From NCBI GenBank assembly GCA_029008875.1, contig JAQXJP010000029.1:1-44345 (forward strand): DNA of 44,345 nucleotides, written 5' to 3'. Positions within the stretch are counted from its first letter, which is position 1; each line of letters begins with the position of its first letter. Positions 1-10,393 of this stretch are shown piece by piece. Under the pieces are notes generated by a model, which did no database searches, was not told where the DNA came from, and was given only the letters and a program-made list of their open reading frames with translations. This DNA comes from Lachnospiraceae bacterium (lineage in GTDB: Bacteria > Bacillota > Clostridia > Lachnospirales > Lachnospiraceae). The position numbers and the translations under genes are program-made.

Positions 1-150
1 GGAACAAAGGTTCAGAGTGTAAATACAATGAACATGGATGGAAAGACAAAACGTCGTGGAATGACATTTGGAAAAACAGCTAAAACAAAAAAAGCTGTTG
101 TTCAGTTAACAGCTGAATCGGCTGAAATCGAAATCTTCCAGGGATTATAA
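1..150 (+). CDS. rplW: Ribosomal protein L23, C-terminal part (cut by window start)
   Basis: The first 49 codons visible are in frame 1 and end at TAA 148-150. The sequence VNTMNMDGKTKRRG followed by a basic stretch and the ending EIEIFQGL matches the C-terminal half of bacterial L23, which binds 23S rRNA near the exit tunnel and docks trigger factor and SRP. The gene directly upstream of rplB is rplW in the standard S10 operon order, which agrees. The start codon lies outside the window. Confidence 0.93.
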   Translation, partial: GTKVQSVNTMNMDGKTKRRGMTFGKTAKTKKAVVQLTAESAEIEIFQGL

Positions 151-225
151 GATTTAGTCAGCTGCAAATAAACGGTGCAACTCCGTGAAACAAATAATCA
201 GTTAATAACGAAAGGAGATACAGTA

Positions 226-1068
226 ATGGGAATTAAGACATACCGCCCATATACACCTTCTAGAAGACATATGACTGGCTCTGATTTCTCAGAAATCACA
301 AAGACAACTCCAGAGAAATCATTACTTGCTTCAAAGAGCAAAACAGCTGGTCGTAACAATCAGGGTAAAATTACAGTTAGACACCATGGTGGTGGAGCTA
401 AGAGAAAATACAGAATTATCGATTTCAAGAGACGTAAAGATGGCGTTCCAGCTACAGTAATCGGAATCGAATACGATCCAAACAGATCAGCAAACATCGC
501 ACTTATCTGCTACGCAGATGGCGAAAAAGCATACATCCTCGCACCAGCAGGATTAACAGATGGAATGAAAATTATGAATGGACCAGAAGCTGAAGTGAGA
601 ATCGGTAACTGCTTACCGCTTTCTTGCATCCCGGTTGGTACACAGATTCATAACATCGAACTTCATCCTGGAAAAGGCGGACAGATGGTTCGTTCAGCAG
701 GAAACAGTGCACAGTTAATGGCTAAAGAGGGAAAATACGCTACACTTCGTCTTCCTTCAGGAGAAATGAGAATGGTTCCAATCGAATGCCGTGCAACAGT
801 TGGTGTTGTAGGTAATGGAGATCATAACCTTGTTAATATCGGTAAAGCCGGACGTAAACGTCACATGGGCATCAGACCTACAGTTCGTGGTTCTGTAATG
901 AACCCTAACGATCATCCACACGGTGGTGGTGAAGGAAAGACTGGTATCGGTCGTCCAGGTCCATCAACACCTTGGGGCAAACCAGCGCTTGGTCTTAAGA
1001 CTCGTAAGAAAAATAAACAGTCTAACAAGCTGATCGTAAGAAGAAGAGACGGTAAAGGTATTAAATAG
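226..1068 (+). CDS. rplB: 50S ribosomal protein L2
   Basis: This is a 280-residue L2, the usual bacterial length. It starts [14 protein letters not shown] and contains the conserved C-terminal loop around [16 protein letters not shown], which approaches the peptidyl-transferase centre. The frame is open from 175, but the ATG at 226 follows AAAGGAG with good spacing and gives the family N-terminus, so I chose 226. It lies between rplW and rpsS as in the S10 operon. L2 binds 23S rRNA and is needed for subunit association. Confidence 0.98.
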   Translation: MGIKTYRPYTPSRRHMTGSDFSEITKTTPEKSLLASKSKTAGRNNQGKITVRHHGGGAKRKYRIIDFKRRKDGVPATVIGIEYDPNRSANIALICYADGEKAYILAPAGLTDGMKIMNGPEAEVRIGNCLPLSCIPVGTQIHNIELHPGKGGQMVRSAGNSAQLMAKEGKYATLRLPSGEMRMVPIECRATVGVVGNGDHNLVNIGKAGRKRHMGIRPTVRGSVMNPNDHPHGGGEGKTGIGRPGPSTPWGKPALGLKTRKKNKQSNKLIVRRRDGKGIK

Positions 1069-1091
1069 AGAATTTAAGGAGGTTAGAACCT

Positions 1092-1373
1092 ATGGCTCGT
1101 TCACTTAAAAAAGGACCATTCATCGACGCAAGCTTGATGAAAAAAGTGGAAGCAATGAACGCATCAGGAGAAAAAGCAGTTATCAAAACTTGGTCTCGCC
1201 GTTCAACAATCTTCCCAATTATGGTTGGACATACAATTGCAGTTCATGATGGAAGAAAACACGTTCCAGTATATGTTACAGAAGATATGGTTGGACACAA
1301 ACTTGGTGAGTTCGTAGCAACCAGAACATACAGAGGACACGGAAAAGACGAAAAGAAATCTAAAGTTAGATAG
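1092..1373 (+). CDS. rpsS: 30S ribosomal protein S19
   Basis: This 93-residue protein begins [19 protein letters not shown] and contains [21 protein letters not shown], the highly conserved S19 core. S19 contacts 16S rRNA in the head of the small subunit next to S13. An AAGGAGG site at 1077-1083 precedes the ATG. It sits 23 nt after rplB and 31 nt before rplV, in the normal S10 operon order. Confidence 0.98.
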   Translation: MARSLKKGPFIDASLMKKVEAMNASGEKAVIKTWSRRSTIFPIMVGHTIAVHDGRKHVPVYVTEDMVGHKLGEFVATRTYRGHGKDEKKSKVR

Positions 1374-1404
1374 TATTTAACGTATTGAAAGGAGGTTCCC
1401 GACC

Positions 1405-1791
1405 ATGGCAAAAGGACATAGATCCCAGATCAAGAGAGAAAGAAATGCAAATAAGGACACTAGACCTTCAGCTAAGTTATCTTACGCTAGAGTTTCTGTT
1501 CAGAAAGCATGCTTCGTATTAGATGCCATCAGAGGTAAGGACGTACAGACAGCGCTTGGTATTTTAGCATATAACCCAAGATACGCTTCAAGCATTATAA
1601 AGAAATTATTAGAATCAGCAATTGCAAATGCTGAAAATAACAACGGTATGAATGTTGAAAACCTTTACATTGCAGAATGTTATGCAAATAAAGGACCAAC
1701 AATGAAGAGAGTAAAACCAAGAGCACAGGGTAGAGCTTACAGAATCGAAAAGAGAATGAGCCACATCACAATCGTGCTTGATGAAAGATAA
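1405..1791 (+). CDS. rplV: 50S ribosomal protein L22
   Basis: This 128-residue protein matches L22 over its globular core ([20 protein letters not shown]) and the extended beta-hairpin and C-terminus ([20 protein letters not shown]). The hairpin lines the nascent-peptide exit tunnel and is a site of macrolide-resistance changes. The N-terminus, [20 protein letters not shown], is longer than in the shortest L22 proteins. GAAAGGAGG lies before the ATG. The operon context is standard. Confidence 0.97.
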   Translation: MAKGHRSQIKRERNANKDTRPSAKLSYARVSVQKACFVLDAIRGKDVQTALGILAYNPRYASSIIKKLLESAIANAENNNGMNVENLYIAECYANKGPTMKRVKPRAQGRAYRIEKRMSHITIVLDER

Positions 1792-1802
1792 GGAGGGCAA
1801 TC

Positions 1803-2459
1803 ATGGGACAGAAAGTTAATCCTCATGGATTGAGAGTCGGAGTTATCAAAGACTGGGGCTCTAAATGGTATGCTGAAAAAGAATTTGCTGACTATTTAGT
1901 AGAAGACCACGAACTCAGAGTTTTTCTTAAAAATAAATTATATAGCGCTGGTATTTCAAAAATTGAAATTGAAAGAGCATCTGACCGCGTGAAAGTAATC
2001 ATCTATACTGCTAAACCAGGTGTGGTTATCGGCAAAGGTGGTTCAGAAATTGAAAAAGTAAAAGCTGAACTTCAGAAGATGACAGGTAAAAAAGTTATCG
2101 TTGACATCAAAGAAGTTAAGAGACCAGATAAAGATGCACAGTTAGTAGCAGAAAACATTGCACAGCAGTTAGAAAACCGTATTTCTTTCCGTCGTGCTAT
2201 GAAATCTTGTATGTCAAGAACAATGAAAGCAGGAGCACTTGGTGTTAAGACATCTGTTTCAGGACGTCTTGGTGGAGCTGATATGGCTCGTACAGAGTTC
2301 TACAGCGAAGGAACAATTCCACTTCAGACATTAAGAGCAGACATTGACTATGGCTTCGCTGAAGCAGACACAACTTACGGAAAAGTTGGTGTTAAAGTAT
2401 GGGTATACACAGGCGAAGTACTTCCAACAAAGGCAGGTAAGGAAGGGAGCGATAAATAA
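1803..2459 (+). CDS. rpsC: 30S ribosomal protein S3
   Basis: This is a 218-residue S3 starting [18 protein letters not shown]. The KH domain contains [16 protein letters not shown] (the GxxG loop), and the C-terminal domain has [14 protein letters not shown]3 binds the 16S rRNA head, helps form the mRNA entry tunnel and has helicase activity there. AAGGAGGGCAATC precedes the ATG, 11 nt after rplV. Its stop codon overlaps the rplP start by one base, which suggests translational coupling. Confidence 0.98.
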   Translation: MGQKVNPHGLRVGVIKDWGSKWYAEKEFADYLVEDHELRVFLKNKLYSAGISKIEIERASDRVKVIIYTAKPGVVIGKGGSEIEKVKAELQKMTGKKVIVDIKEVKRPDKDAQLVAENIAQQLENRISFRRAMKSCMSRTMKAGALGVKTSVSGRLGGADMARTEFYSEGTIPLQTLRADIDYGFAEADTTYGKVGVKVWVYTGEVLPTKAGKEGSDK

Positions 2460-2896
2460 TGTTAATGCCAAAAAGAGTTAAACGTAGAAAACAGTTCCGC
2501 GGCTCTATGAAGGGTAAAGCGTTAAGAGGAAATAAAATCACTCATGGTGAATATGGTCTTGTAGCAATGGAACCATGCTGGATTCGTTCAAATCAGATCG
2601 AAGCAGCCCGTATCGCTATGACTCGTCACGTAAAACGTGGTGGTAAAGTCTGGATCAAGATTTTCCCAGATCAGCCAGTTACAGCAAAGCCGGCTGAAAC
2701 TCGAATGGGTTCCGGAAAGGGATCATTGGAGTACTGGGTAGCAGTTGTTAAACCAGGTAGAGTATTATTTGAAATCTCCGGTGTTCCGGAAGACGTAGCT
2801 CGCGAAGCGTTGCGTCTTGCTACACATAAATTACCTTGCAAGTGTAAAGTAGTTTCTCGTGCGGATTTAGAAGGCGGTGTATCAAATGAAAACTAG
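2459..2896 (+). CDS. rplP: 50S ribosomal protein L16
   Basis: This 145-residue protein starts [20 protein letters not shown], the usual L16 N-terminus. It continues with the conserved arginine-rich core and the [16 protein letters not shown] segment. L16 sits near the A-site tRNA elbow. The ATG overlaps the rpsC stop (TAATG). The last codons overlap the rpmC start, so rpsC-rplP-rpmC are likely coupled in translation. Confidence 0.98.
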   Translation: MLMPKRVKRRKQFRGSMKGKALRGNKITHGEYGLVAMEPCWIRSNQIEAARIAMTRHVKRGGKVWIKIFPDQPVTAKPAETRMGSGKGSLEYWVAVVKPGRVLFEISGVPEDVAREALRLATHKLPCKCKVVSRADLEGGVSNEN

Positions 2897-3089
2897 TGAA
2901 TATATTAAAGAGCTTCAGAAACAGTCTGTAGCGGACTTACAGGCACAGCTTGTTGATGCAAAAAAGGAACTTTTCAATTTGAGATTCCAGAATGCGACAA
3001 ACCAGTTAGATAACACAGCAAGAATTAGAGAGGTTCGTAAGAACATTGCAAGAATTCAGACCGTTATCTCTGCAAAAGTTGCTGAATAA
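2886..3089 (+). CDS. rpmC: 50S ribosomal protein L29
   Basis: This is a 67-residue two-helix L29 ([11 protein letters not shown], then [18 protein letters not shown] and [14 protein letters not shown] helices). An in-frame GTG exists at 2877. The ATG at 2886 has an AAGGCGG ribosome-binding site seven bases upstream and gives the normal length, so I use 2886. The start lies inside the rplP end, overlapping by 11 nt. L29 sits near the tunnel exit next to L23. Confidence 0.95.
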   Translation: MKTSEYIKELQKQSVADLQAQLVDAKKELFNLRFQNATNQLDNTARIREVRKNIARIQTVISAKVAE

Positions 3090-3122
3090 TCCAATATCCT
3101 ATCAGAAAGGAGACCTTAGGTC

Positions 3123-3380
3123 GTGGAAGAAAGAAATCTTAGAAAAACACGTGTTGGTGTGGTAGTGAGCGATAAGATGGATAAGACCATCGTTGTAGCT
3201 GTTAGAGATAACGTTAGACATCCACTTTACAACAAGATCGTGAAAAAGACTTATAAATTAAAGGCTCATGACGAGAACAACGATGCAAAGATCGGTGATA
3301 CTGTCAGAGTTATGGAAACAAGACCATTATCAAAGGATAAGAGATGGAGACTTGTTGAAATTATGGAAAGAGCAAAATAA
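3123..3380 (+). CDS. rpsQ: 30S ribosomal protein S17
   Basis: This 85-residue S17 begins at a GTG codon, preceded by AAAGGAG about 12 bases upstream. It has the OB-fold family signature: [16 protein letters not shown], then [19 protein letters not shown] and the [16 protein letters not shown] ending. It binds 16S rRNA as a primary assembly protein. Two open frames overlap it (one same-strand, one antisense), but neither has family character. Confidence 0.97.
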   Translation: MEERNLRKTRVGVVVSDKMDKTIVVAVRDNVRHPLYNKIVKKTYKLKAHDENNDAKIGDTVRVMETRPLSKDKRWRLVEIMERAK

Positions 3381-3398
3381 TCAAAGGAGGCTACAAGC

Positions 3399-3767
3399 AT
3401 GGTACAGCAGGAAAGCAGACTCAAAGTTGCTGACAACACTGGCGCGAAAGAGTTACTTGTTATCCGCGTTATGGGTGGATCTACCAGAAGATATGCGAAC
3501 ATCGGTGATGTGGTAGTTGCCAGCGTTAAAGATGCAACACCAGGCGGTGTTGTTAAGAAGGGCGACGTTGTTAAAGCCGTAGTTGTTCGTTCAGTAAAAG
3601 GTGCCCGTCGTAAAGATGGTTCCTATATCAAGTTCGATGAGAACGCAGCAGTCATTATCAAGGATGACAAAACTCCAAAAGGGACTCGTATCTTTGGACC
3701 AGTAGCTCGTGAGCTTCGTGAGAAGCAGTTCATGAGAATTGTATCTCTGGCTCCGGAAGTATTATAG
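3399..3767 (+). CDS. rplN: 50S ribosomal protein L14
   Basis: This is a 122-residue L14, exactly the usual length. It starts [20 protein letters not shown] and ends with IVSLAPEVL. The signature [13 protein letters not shown] is present. L14 lies at the subunit interface and is the docking site of RsfS. CAAAGGAGG precedes the ATG. It is followed 11 nt later by rplX. Confidence 0.98.
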   Translation: MVQQESRLKVADNTGAKELLVIRVMGGSTRRYANIGDVVVASVKDATPGGVVKKGDVVKAVVVRSVKGARRKDGSYIKFDENAAVIIKDDKTPKGTRIFGPVARELREKQFMRIVSLAPEVL

Positions 3768-3778
3768 GAGGAAGACCG

Positions 3779-4090
3779 ATGGCAAGTATGAAGATCAAAA
3801 AGGGCGATATGGTCAAAGTGATCGCCGGAAAAGATAAAGGCAAAGAGGGCAAGGTGATTGCCGTATACGCAAAGAACAATACTCTTCTTGTTGAGGGAAT
3901 CAACATGGTTACCAAGCATGCGAAGCCAAGCATGGCCAACCAGCAGGGTGGAATCCTCCAGCAGGAAGCACCAATTGATGCTTCAAACGTTATGTTGCTT
4001 GTAAACGGAAAAGCTACCAGAGTTGGATTCAAGGTTGAAGACGGCAAGAAGGTACGTGTTGCAAAGGCAACTGGCGAAGTAATCAAATAG
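3779..4090 (+). CDS. rplX: 50S ribosomal protein L24
   Basis: This 103-residue protein has an N-terminal KOW motif ([20 protein letters not shown]) and the L24 continuation [21 protein letters not shown]24 is an early assembly initiator that binds the 5' end of 23S rRNA near the tunnel exit. The ribosome-binding site AGGAGGAAG overlaps the end of rplN. The order rplN-rplX-rplE is that of the spc operon. Confidence 0.97.
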   Translation: MASMKIKKGDMVKVIAGKDKGKEGKVIAVYAKNNTLLVEGINMVTKHAKPSMANQQGGILQQEAPIDASNVMLLVNGKATRVGFKVEDGKKVRVAKATGEVIK

Positions 4091-4112
4091 TTGAGGAGAG
4101 GAGGACAAAACG

Positions 4113-4652
4113 TTGAGTAGATTAAGAGAACAGTATGAAACTGTGATCAAAGAAGCAATGATCAAAAAATTCGGCTACAAGAACCCAATGGAGATCCCGA
4201 AGCTTGACAAGATCGTAGTGAATATGGGTGTTGGCGAAGCAAAGGAAAATGCAAAACTCCTTGAGGCAGCTGTTAAGGATATGGAGACTATCACCGGACA
4301 GAAGGCAGTTACTACTAAAGCGAAAAACGCAGTAGCAAACTTCAAGATCCGTGAGGGTATGCCAATCGGATGTAAAGTAACATTGCGTGGCGAGAAGATG
4401 TATGAGTTCGCAGATCGTTTGATCAACTTAGCATTACCTCGTGTACGTGACTTTAGAGGTGTTAATCCAAACGCATTTGACGGACGTGGAAACTACGCTC
4501 TGGGTGTTAAGGAGCAGATTATCTTCCCGGAAATCGAGTACGATAAGGTAGATAAGGTAAGAGGTATGGATATCATCTTCGTTACCACAGCTAAGACCGA
4601 TGAAGAAGCTCGCGAATTGTTGACATTGTTCAACATGCCATTCGCAAAGTAA
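4113..4652 (+). CDS. rplE: 50S ribosomal protein L5
   Basis: This is a 179-residue L5 starting at a TTG codon after GAGGAGAGGAGGAC. It begins [20 protein letters not shown] and contains the conserved [20 protein letters not shown] and [21 protein letters not shown]5 belongs to the 5S rRNP and contacts the P-site tRNA. The length is that of the family. The rare TTG start is supported by spacing and by the typical N-terminus; no ATG in frame would give a full protein. Confidence 0.97.
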   Translation: MSRLREQYETVIKEAMIKKFGYKNPMEIPKLDKIVVNMGVGEAKENAKLLEAAVKDMETITGQKAVTTKAKNAVANFKIREGMPIGCKVTLRGEKMYEFADRLINLALPRVRDFRGVNPNAFDGRGNYALGVKEQIIFPEIEYDKVDKVRGMDIIFVTTAKTDEEARELLTLFNMPFAK

Positions 4653-4668
4653 TCAGGAGGGAATTTTA

Positions 4669-4854
4669 ATGGCTAAAACAAGTATGAAAATCAAACAGCA
4701 GCGTAAACCAAAATTCTCTACCAGAGAATATACACGTTGTAGAATTTGTGGACGTCCACATTCAGTATTAAGAAAATACGGAATCTGCAGAGTATGCTTC
4801 CGTGAATTAGCATATAAGGGACAGATCCCAGGCGTTAAGAAAGCGTCTTGGTAG
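4669..4854 (+). CDS. rpsN: 30S ribosomal protein S14, zinc (type Z) form
   Basis: This 61-residue S14 has the two CxxC pairs of the short, zinc-binding form (Cys24, Cys27, Cys40, Cys43) and ends [12 protein letters not shown]14 sits in the head of the 30S subunit. The C+ form marks zinc-replete ribosomes; a second, zinc-free copy may exist elsewhere in the genome but is not in this window. CAGGAGG precedes the ATG. Confidence 0.98.
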   Translation: MAKTSMKIKQQRKPKFSTREYTRCRICGRPHSVLRKYGICRVCFRELAYKGQIPGVKKASW

Positions 4855-4874
4855 AATTAAGGAGGAAAAATATC

Positions 4875-5279
4875 ATGATGATGACAAGTGATCCAATCGC
4901 AGATATGCTTACAAGAATCCGTAATGCAAACACTGCTAAGCATGATACAGTAGATATCCCATCTTCCAAGATTAAGGTTGCAATCGCCGGAATCCTTGTA
5001 GATGAGGGATTTATTGAGAAGTATGACATCATTGAGGATGGCAACTTCAAGACCATCCGCGTTACATTAAAGTATGGCGCAGATAAGAATGAGAAGGTTA
5101 TTACCGGAATTAAGAGAATCTCTAAGCCGGGTCTTCGCGTATATGCAGGCAAGGATGAGATCCCGTCTGTACTTGGCGGATTAGGAATTGCCATTCTTTC
5201 CACAAACCAGGGAATCATCACTGACAAGGAAGCACGCAAGCTTCAGGTTGGTGGAGAAGTTATCGCGTTTGTTTGGTAG
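4875..5279 (+). CDS. rpsH: 30S ribosomal protein S8
   Basis: This is a 134-residue S8 with the family core [19 protein letters not shown] and the C-terminal [20 protein letters not shown]. The frame is open from 4848. I chose the ATG at 4875 because TTAAGGAGG ends nine bases upstream; two further in-frame ATGs follow at once (4878, 4881), so the exact start is uncertain by one or two codons. S8 organises the 16S central domain and in other bacteria represses the spc operon. Confidence 0.96.
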   Translation: MMMTSDPIADMLTRIRNANTAKHDTVDIPSSKIKVAIAGILVDEGFIEKYDIIEDGNFKTIRVTLKYGADKNEKVITGIKRISKPGLRVYAGKDEIPSVLGGLGIAILSTNQGIITDKEARKLQVGGEVIAFVW

Positions 5280-5418
5280 GAATGAATCATGTGGTTCTTA
5301 CTTGAGGGAAACAGATTCCGCGAATATTCATCGGTAGTAAGAACGCTTTTTACAAAGTAACCCAAAGGTATAAACCGACTATGGAAGTCGGACATACAGA
5401 TTATAAGGAGGTACGGGC
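5280..5418 (+). other. Structured rpsH-rplF spacer (two inverted repeats)
   Basis: This spacer is 139 nt, much longer than the 10-30 nt between most genes of this cluster. It has no open frame of note. It holds an 8-bp inverted repeat, GTTCTTAC at 5294-5301 and GTAAGAAC at 5337-5344, which encloses 35 nt. A second perfect hairpin follows, CCGACT at 5375-5380 and AGTCGG at 5386-5391, with loop ATGGA. There is no U-run after either, so these are not intrinsic terminators. An autoregulatory protein site or an RNA-processing site is possible. Confidence 0.6.
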
Positions 5419-5958
5419 ATGTCACGTATAGGAAGAATGCCAATCGCAGTACCGGCTGGAGTAACAGTTGATATTGCAGAAAATAATCATGTGACTGTAA
5501 AAGGTCCTAAGGGAACTCTTGAGAGAACACTCCCTGCAGAAATGGAAATCAAATTGGAAGGATCTGAGATCGTAGTTACCAGACCAAACGATTTGAAGAA
5601 AATGAAATCCTTGCACGGTTTGACCAGAACCCTGTTGAACAACATGGTTGTGGGTGTAACAGAAGGATATACAAAGGTACTTGAGGTTAACGGTGTAGGT
5701 TACAGAGCATCCAAGTCCGGCAAGAAGCTGACGCTCAACCTCGGATATTCACATCCGGTTGAGATGGAGGATCCGGAAGGTCTTGAGTCAGAAGTTCAGG
5801 AAAACAAGATCATCGTTAAGGGAATTGACAAGGAAAAAGTTGGCCAGTACGCAGCCGAAATCAGAGATAAGAGAAGACCTGAACCGTACAAGGGCAAGGG
5901 TATCAAGTATGCTGATGAAGTTATCAGACGTAAAGTTGGTAAGACTGGTAAGAAATAA
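5419..5958 (+). CDS. rplF: 50S ribosomal protein L6
   Basis: This 179-residue L6 has two related domains. It begins [15 protein letters not shown] and ends with the conserved [20 protein letters not shown] signature. L6 binds the sarcin-ricin loop region near the factor-binding site. TATAAGGAGG precedes the ATG, after the long structured spacer that separates it from rpsH. Confidence 0.98.
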   Translation: MSRIGRMPIAVPAGVTVDIAENNHVTVKGPKGTLERTLPAEMEIKLEGSEIVVTRPNDLKKMKSLHGLTRTLLNNMVVGVTEGYTKVLEVNGVGYRASKSGKKLTLNLGYSHPVEMEDPEGLESEVQENKIIVKGIDKEKVGQYAAEIRDKRRPEPYKGKGIKYADEVIRRKVGKTGKK

Positions 5959-5977
5959 TTAAAGGAGTGGACACAAA

Positions 5978-6346
5978 ATGGTTAGTAAAAAATCAAGAAC
6001 TGAAGTTCGTGTAAAGAAACATAACAGAATGCGTAATCATCTTGCAGGTACCGCTGAGCGTCCTCGTTTGGCAGTATTCAGAAGCAATAACCATATGTAT
6101 GCTCAGATTATTGATGATACAGTTGGCAATACACTTGTTGCAGCATCTACCCTCGACAAAGATGTCAAGGCAGAGGTAGAGAAGACCAATAACGTCGATG
6201 CAGCTGCAAAGCTTGGCGCAGTGATCGCCAAGAAAGCACTGGATAAGGGTATTAATACTGTTGTCTTCGATAGAGGCGGATTTATTTACGCAGGCAAGAT
6301 CAAAGCATTAGCTGAAGCAGCAAGAGAAGCTGGCTTAGAGTTTTAG
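5978..6346 (+). CDS. rplR: 50S ribosomal protein L18
   Basis: This is a 122-residue L18. It has a basic N-terminus, the conserved [20 protein letters not shown] and the ending [21 protein letters not shown]18 binds 5S rRNA with L5. AAAGGAG precedes the ATG. The spacing to rplF (19 nt) and rpsE (12 nt) fits one operon. Confidence 0.98.
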   Translation: MVSKKSRTEVRVKKHNRMRNHLAGTAERPRLAVFRSNNHMYAQIIDDTVGNTLVAASTLDKDVKAEVEKTNNVDAAAKLGAVIAKKALDKGINTVVFDRGGFIYAGKIKALAEAAREAGLEF

Positions 6347-6358
6347 GAGGAGACAGAC

Positions 6359-6868
6359 ATGAAACGTGAAATCATTGATGCTAGTCAATTAGAATTAGTT
6401 GACCAGGTTGTTGACATTAAGCGTGTAACAAAGGTTGTTAAGGGTGGACGTAACATGCGTTTCACAGCTCTCGTTGTTGTAGGTGACAAGAATGGTCATG
6501 TTGGTGCTGGTCTTGGAAAAGCTACCGAAATTCCGGAAGCTATCCGCAAGGGAAAAGAAGACGCAATCAAGAGCATGATCTCTGTTCGCTTGGACGAGAA
6601 CAACTCTATTACACATGATGTAACAGGAAAATACACAGGTGCTTCCGTATTGTTGAAGAAGTCTCCTGAAGGTACCGGTATCATCGCTGGTGGTCCTGCG
6701 CGTTCCGTATGTGAGATCGCAGGTATCCAGAATATCCGTACAAAGTCATTGGGCTCAAACAACAAGCAGAACGTTGTACTTGCTACAATCGAAGCTTTGA
6801 AGCAGCTTAGAAGCCCGGAAGAAGTTGCAAAACTTCGTGGTAAGTCAGTAGAAGAAATCTTAGGTTAA
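6359..6868 (+). CDS. rpsE: 30S ribosomal protein S5
   Basis: This 169-residue S5 has the N-terminal double-stranded RNA-binding fold ([19 protein letters not shown], then [18 protein letters not shown]) and the C-terminal domain with [16 protein letters not shown] and KSLGSNN. S5 takes part in decoding fidelity, and spectinomycin resistance maps to its loop. TTAGGAGGAG precedes the ATG. Confidence 0.98.
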   Translation: MKREIIDASQLELVDQVVDIKRVTKVVKGGRNMRFTALVVVGDKNGHVGAGLGKATEIPEAIRKGKEDAIKSMISVRLDENNSITHDVTGKYTGASVLLKKSPEGTGIIAGGPARSVCEIAGIQNIRTKSLGSNNKQNVVLATIEALKQLRSPEEVAKLRGKSVEEILG

Positions 6869-6882
6869 GGAGGAATTGAGAG

Positions 6883-7065
6883 ATGGCAGATAGAGTTAAG
6901 GTTACATTGATCAAGTCTACAATCGGTGCAGTTCCGAAGAACAAGAAGACCATTGAGGCTCTTGGATTAACCAAGTTGGGAAAGACTGTAGAATTACCAA
7001 ATAACGCAGCTACACAAGGCGCAGTTCGCAAAGTAGCTCCATACGTTAAAGTAGAAGAAGTATAA
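6883..7065 (+). CDS. rpmD: 50S ribosomal protein L30
   Basis: This is a 60-residue L30 with the single ferredoxin-like fold of bacterial L30: VKVTLIKSTIGAVPKNKKTI followed by LGLTKLGKTVELPNN. The position between rpsE and rplO is diagnostic. AAGGAGG lies upstream of the ATG. It binds 23S rRNA. Confidence 0.97.
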   Translation: MADRVKVTLIKSTIGAVPKNKKTIEALGLTKLGKTVELPNNAATQGAVRKVAPYVKVEEV

Positions 7066-7082
7066 GATAAGGAGGTGCCATG

Positions 7083-7523
7083 ATGGATTTATCTAGTTTG
7101 AAAGCAGCTGAAGGTTCTGTTCAGAGCGATAACTTCAGAAGAGGCCGTGGACATGGTTCAGGAAACGGTAAGACAGCTGGTAAGGGCCACAAGGGTCAGA
7201 AGGCCCGTTCAGGAGCTCCAAGACCAGGTTTCGAAGGTGGTCAGATGCCATTATACAGAAGATTGCCTAAGAGAGGTTTCAAGTGTAGAAATTCTAAGGA
7301 AATCGTTGGAATCAACCTTTCTGTATTAGAGAAATTCGAGGACGGCGCAGTTGTTTCCGTTGAGACATTGATTGAAGCTGGCGTTGTTAAGAACCCGGCA
7401 GATGGCGTTAAGATTCTTGGAAACGGCGAACTTACTAAGAAGCTTACAGTCCAGGCAAATGCATTCAGTGCAAGCGCAAAGGAAAAAATTGAGGCTCTTG
7501 GTGGAAAAGCAGAGGTGATCTAA
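7083..7523 (+). CDS. rplO: 50S ribosomal protein L15
   Basis: This 146-residue L15 starts [13 protein letters not shown] and has the glycine/arginine-rich N-terminal tail ([20 protein letters not shown]). The C-terminal globular domain ends GGKAEVI. Two ATGs are adjacent (7080 and 7083); the second is better spaced from GGAGGT at 7071-7076 and gives the usual N-terminus. The stop overlaps the secY start (TAATG), which implies translational coupling. Confidence 0.96.
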   Translation: MDLSSLKAAEGSVQSDNFRRGRGHGSGNGKTAGKGHKGQKARSGAPRPGFEGGQMPLYRRLPKRGFKCRNSKEIVGINLSVLEKFEDGAVVSVETLIEAGVVKNPADGVKILGNGELTKKLTVQANAFSASAKEKIEALGGKAEVI

Positions 7524-8845
7524 TGCTTGAGACACTCCGTAATGCATTTAAAATTAAAGAAATTCGTACTCGAGTGCTTTTCACATTTTTAATGCTTGTT
7601 GTCATCCGAATCGGAAGTGAACTTCCGGTTCCGGGTGTTGACGGTTCTGTATTCCAGAACTTCTTTGCCAACAATTCCGGTGCGGACGGATTGGGCTTTG
7701 TAGATGCAATTACCGGTGGTTCATTTCTGAACATGTCAGTTTTTGCACTCAACATTACACCGTACATCACAGCTTCCATCATCATGCAGTTGCTCACAAT
7801 TGCCATTCCGAAGTTGGAGGAGATTCAGCGTGACGGTGAGGACGGACGCAAGAAGATTGTAGAGATTACAAGATACCTTACCATCGTTCTCGGACTGGTG
7901 GAGTCAATTGCAATGACAATCGGATTTTACCGCGGCGGATATCTGACAGAGAAGAGCCCGCTTACTGTAGTTATGGTTGTCACATCCCTCACGGCAGGAT
8001 CTGCTGTTTTGATGTGGATCGGTGAGCGCATTACAGAAAAGGGAATCGGAAATGGTATTTCCATTGTCCTGACAATCAATATCATCTCGCGTATGCCCCA
8101 GGATTTGTCAACTCTGTGGACACAATTCATCGCAGGCAAGAATGTTGCCAAGGGAATCGTGGCAGGGTTGATTATCGTGGCAGTGATTGTAGCCATGGTG
8201 TTATTTGTAGTTCTTCTTCAGGGAGCTGAAAGAAGAATTCCTGTACAGTATTCTCGTAAGATTCAGGGAAGACAGCAGATGGGCGGCGGACAGCAGTCCC
8301 ACATCCCGTTGAAGGTCAACACCAGCGGTGTTATCCCTGTTATTTTTGCACAGTCATTGATGCAAACCCCGGTTATCATCGCCAGCCTCATCGGCAAGGG
8401 CAACGGAACCGGAATCGGAAGCAAGATCTTGAAGGGATTATCCCAGTCTCACTGGTGCAATCCAAGTGAGCCAATCTACTCCATCGGTCTTGTGGTATAC
8501 ATCCTCTTGATCATTGCATTTGCTTACTTCTATACGCAGATTACTTTTAATCCGCTTGAGGTTGCAAATAACATGAAGCGTGCAGGTGGTTTTATTCCGG
8601 GTATTCGTCCCGGAAAGCCGACCAGCGATTACTTAAACCAGATTTTGAACTACATTGTGTTTATCGGGGCGGTTGCATTGTCCATCGTCGCATTCATTCC
8701 GATTTTCTTCAATGGAGTATTTAAGGCGGATGTATCCTTCGGTGGAACTTCCATCATCATTGTTGTTGGTGTAATCATCGAGACACTGAAGCAGGTTGAA
8801 TCATTAATGCGTGTACGCAATTATAAGGGATTTTTGAATGATTAA
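7523..8845 (+). CDS. secY: Preprotein translocase subunit SecY
   Basis: This 440-residue integral membrane protein has about ten hydrophobic segments. It carries the family signatures VRIGSELPVPGVDGSVF at the N-terminus, an INIISRMPQ-like loop, and the cytoplasmic loop with RRIPVQYSRKIQG. SecY forms the channel of the Sec translocon with SecE and SecG. The length is typical. Its ATG overlaps the rplO stop by one base, which couples membrane-channel synthesis to ribosomal protein synthesis. A perfect hairpin follows 10 nt after the stop. Confidence 0.98.
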   Translation: MLETLRNAFKIKEIRTRVLFTFLMLVVIRIGSELPVPGVDGSVFQNFFANNSGADGLGFVDAITGGSFLNMSVFALNITPYITASIIMQLLTIAIPKLEEIQRDGEDGRKKIVEITRYLTIVLGLVESIAMTIGFYRGGYLTEKSPLTVVMVVTSLTAGSAVLMWIGERITEKGIGNGISIVLTINIISRMPQDLSTLWTQFIAGKNVAKGIVAGLIIVAVIVAMVLFVVLLQGAERRIPVQYSRKIQGRQQMGGGQQSHIPLKVNTSGVIPVIFAQSLMQTPVIIASLIGKGNGTGIGSKILKGLSQSHWCNPSEPIYSIGLVVYILLIIAFAYFYTQITFNPLEVANNMKRAGGFIPGIRPGKPTSDYLNQILNYIVFIGAVALSIVAFIPIFFNGVFKADVSFGGTSIIIVVGVIIETLKQVESLMRVRNYKGFLND

Positions 8846-9559
<714 letters not shown>

Positions 9560-9560
9560 A

Positions 9561-10355
9561 ATGTCGGTGACGATCAAAAATGAAGGTGAAATTGAATTGA
9601 TGCGGGAGGCGGGAAGAATTCTCGCCTCCGTGCATCAAAATCTTGGCCGAGAAATCAAACCGGGAATGTCTACTTTGGATGTGGACCGTCTGGGAGAAGA
9701 GATGATAAGAAGCTACGGCTGTGAACCTTCCTTCAAGAATTATTGCGGGTATCCCGCATCTATCTGTGTATCCGTCAATGAGGAAGTGGTACACGGAATT
9801 CCGAGAGCGGATCATATTCTGCAGGAGGGGGATATCGTAAGCCTTGATGCCGGAGTCATCTACAAGGGCTATCATTCCGATGCGGCCAGAACTGTCGGCG
9901 TCGGTGAGATTAGCCGGGAAGCACAGTGGTTGATTGAGCGGACCAGACTCAGCTTTTTCCAAGGAATGAAAAAAGCAGTGGCCGGAAATCATTTATTTGA
10001 TATATCAGGAGCAATCGGAGATTTTGCCGAAAGCTTTGGATATGGCGTAGTGAGGGACCTGGTGGGGCACGGAATCGGTTCAAACCTTCACGAGGAACCG
10101 GAAATTCCGAATTTTCGAATTCGTTGGCCTCACAGAGGAATCAAGCTTCGCCCGGGAATGACGCTTGCGGTGGAGCCTATGATCAATATGGGAAGTCCCG
10201 AAGTGTTGTGGCTGGACGACGAGTGGACGGTTGTGACAGAGGATTTGTCCCTGTCCGCACATTACGAGAACACAATTCTTATAACAGACGGCAAGCCGGA
10301 GATTCTCTCCTTAACGGAGGATGAGAAGCAGGCTGGTTTTCTGGAGTTATTCTAG
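9561..10355 (+). CDS. map: Methionine aminopeptidase, type I
   Basis: This 264-residue enzyme removes the initiator Met from new proteins. The expected metal ligands are visible: Asp96 (SLDAG), Asp107 (HSDAA), His170 (VGHGIG), Glu205 (LAVEPMI) and Glu236 (YENT). His79 in VVHGIP is the catalytic histidine. I chose the ATG at 9561, one base after the adk stop, because GGGAG lies seven bases before it; upstream codons in this frame lie inside adk. There is no N-terminal zinc-finger extension. Confidence 0.97.
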   Translation: MSVTIKNEGEIELMREAGRILASVHQNLGREIKPGMSTLDVDRLGEEMIRSYGCEPSFKNYCGYPASICVSVNEEVVHGIPRADHILQEGDIVSLDAGVIYKGYHSDAARTVGVGEISREAQWLIERTRLSFFQGMKKAVAGNHLFDISGAIGDFAESFGYGVVRDLVGHGIGSNLHEEPEIPNFRIRWPHRGIKLRPGMTLAVEPMINMGSPEVLWLDDEWTVVTEDLSLSAHYENTILITDGKPEILSLTEDEKQAGFLELF

Positions 10356-10393
10356 AAATACATAACACAGTGGATATTAGGAGGATTTAGTTT

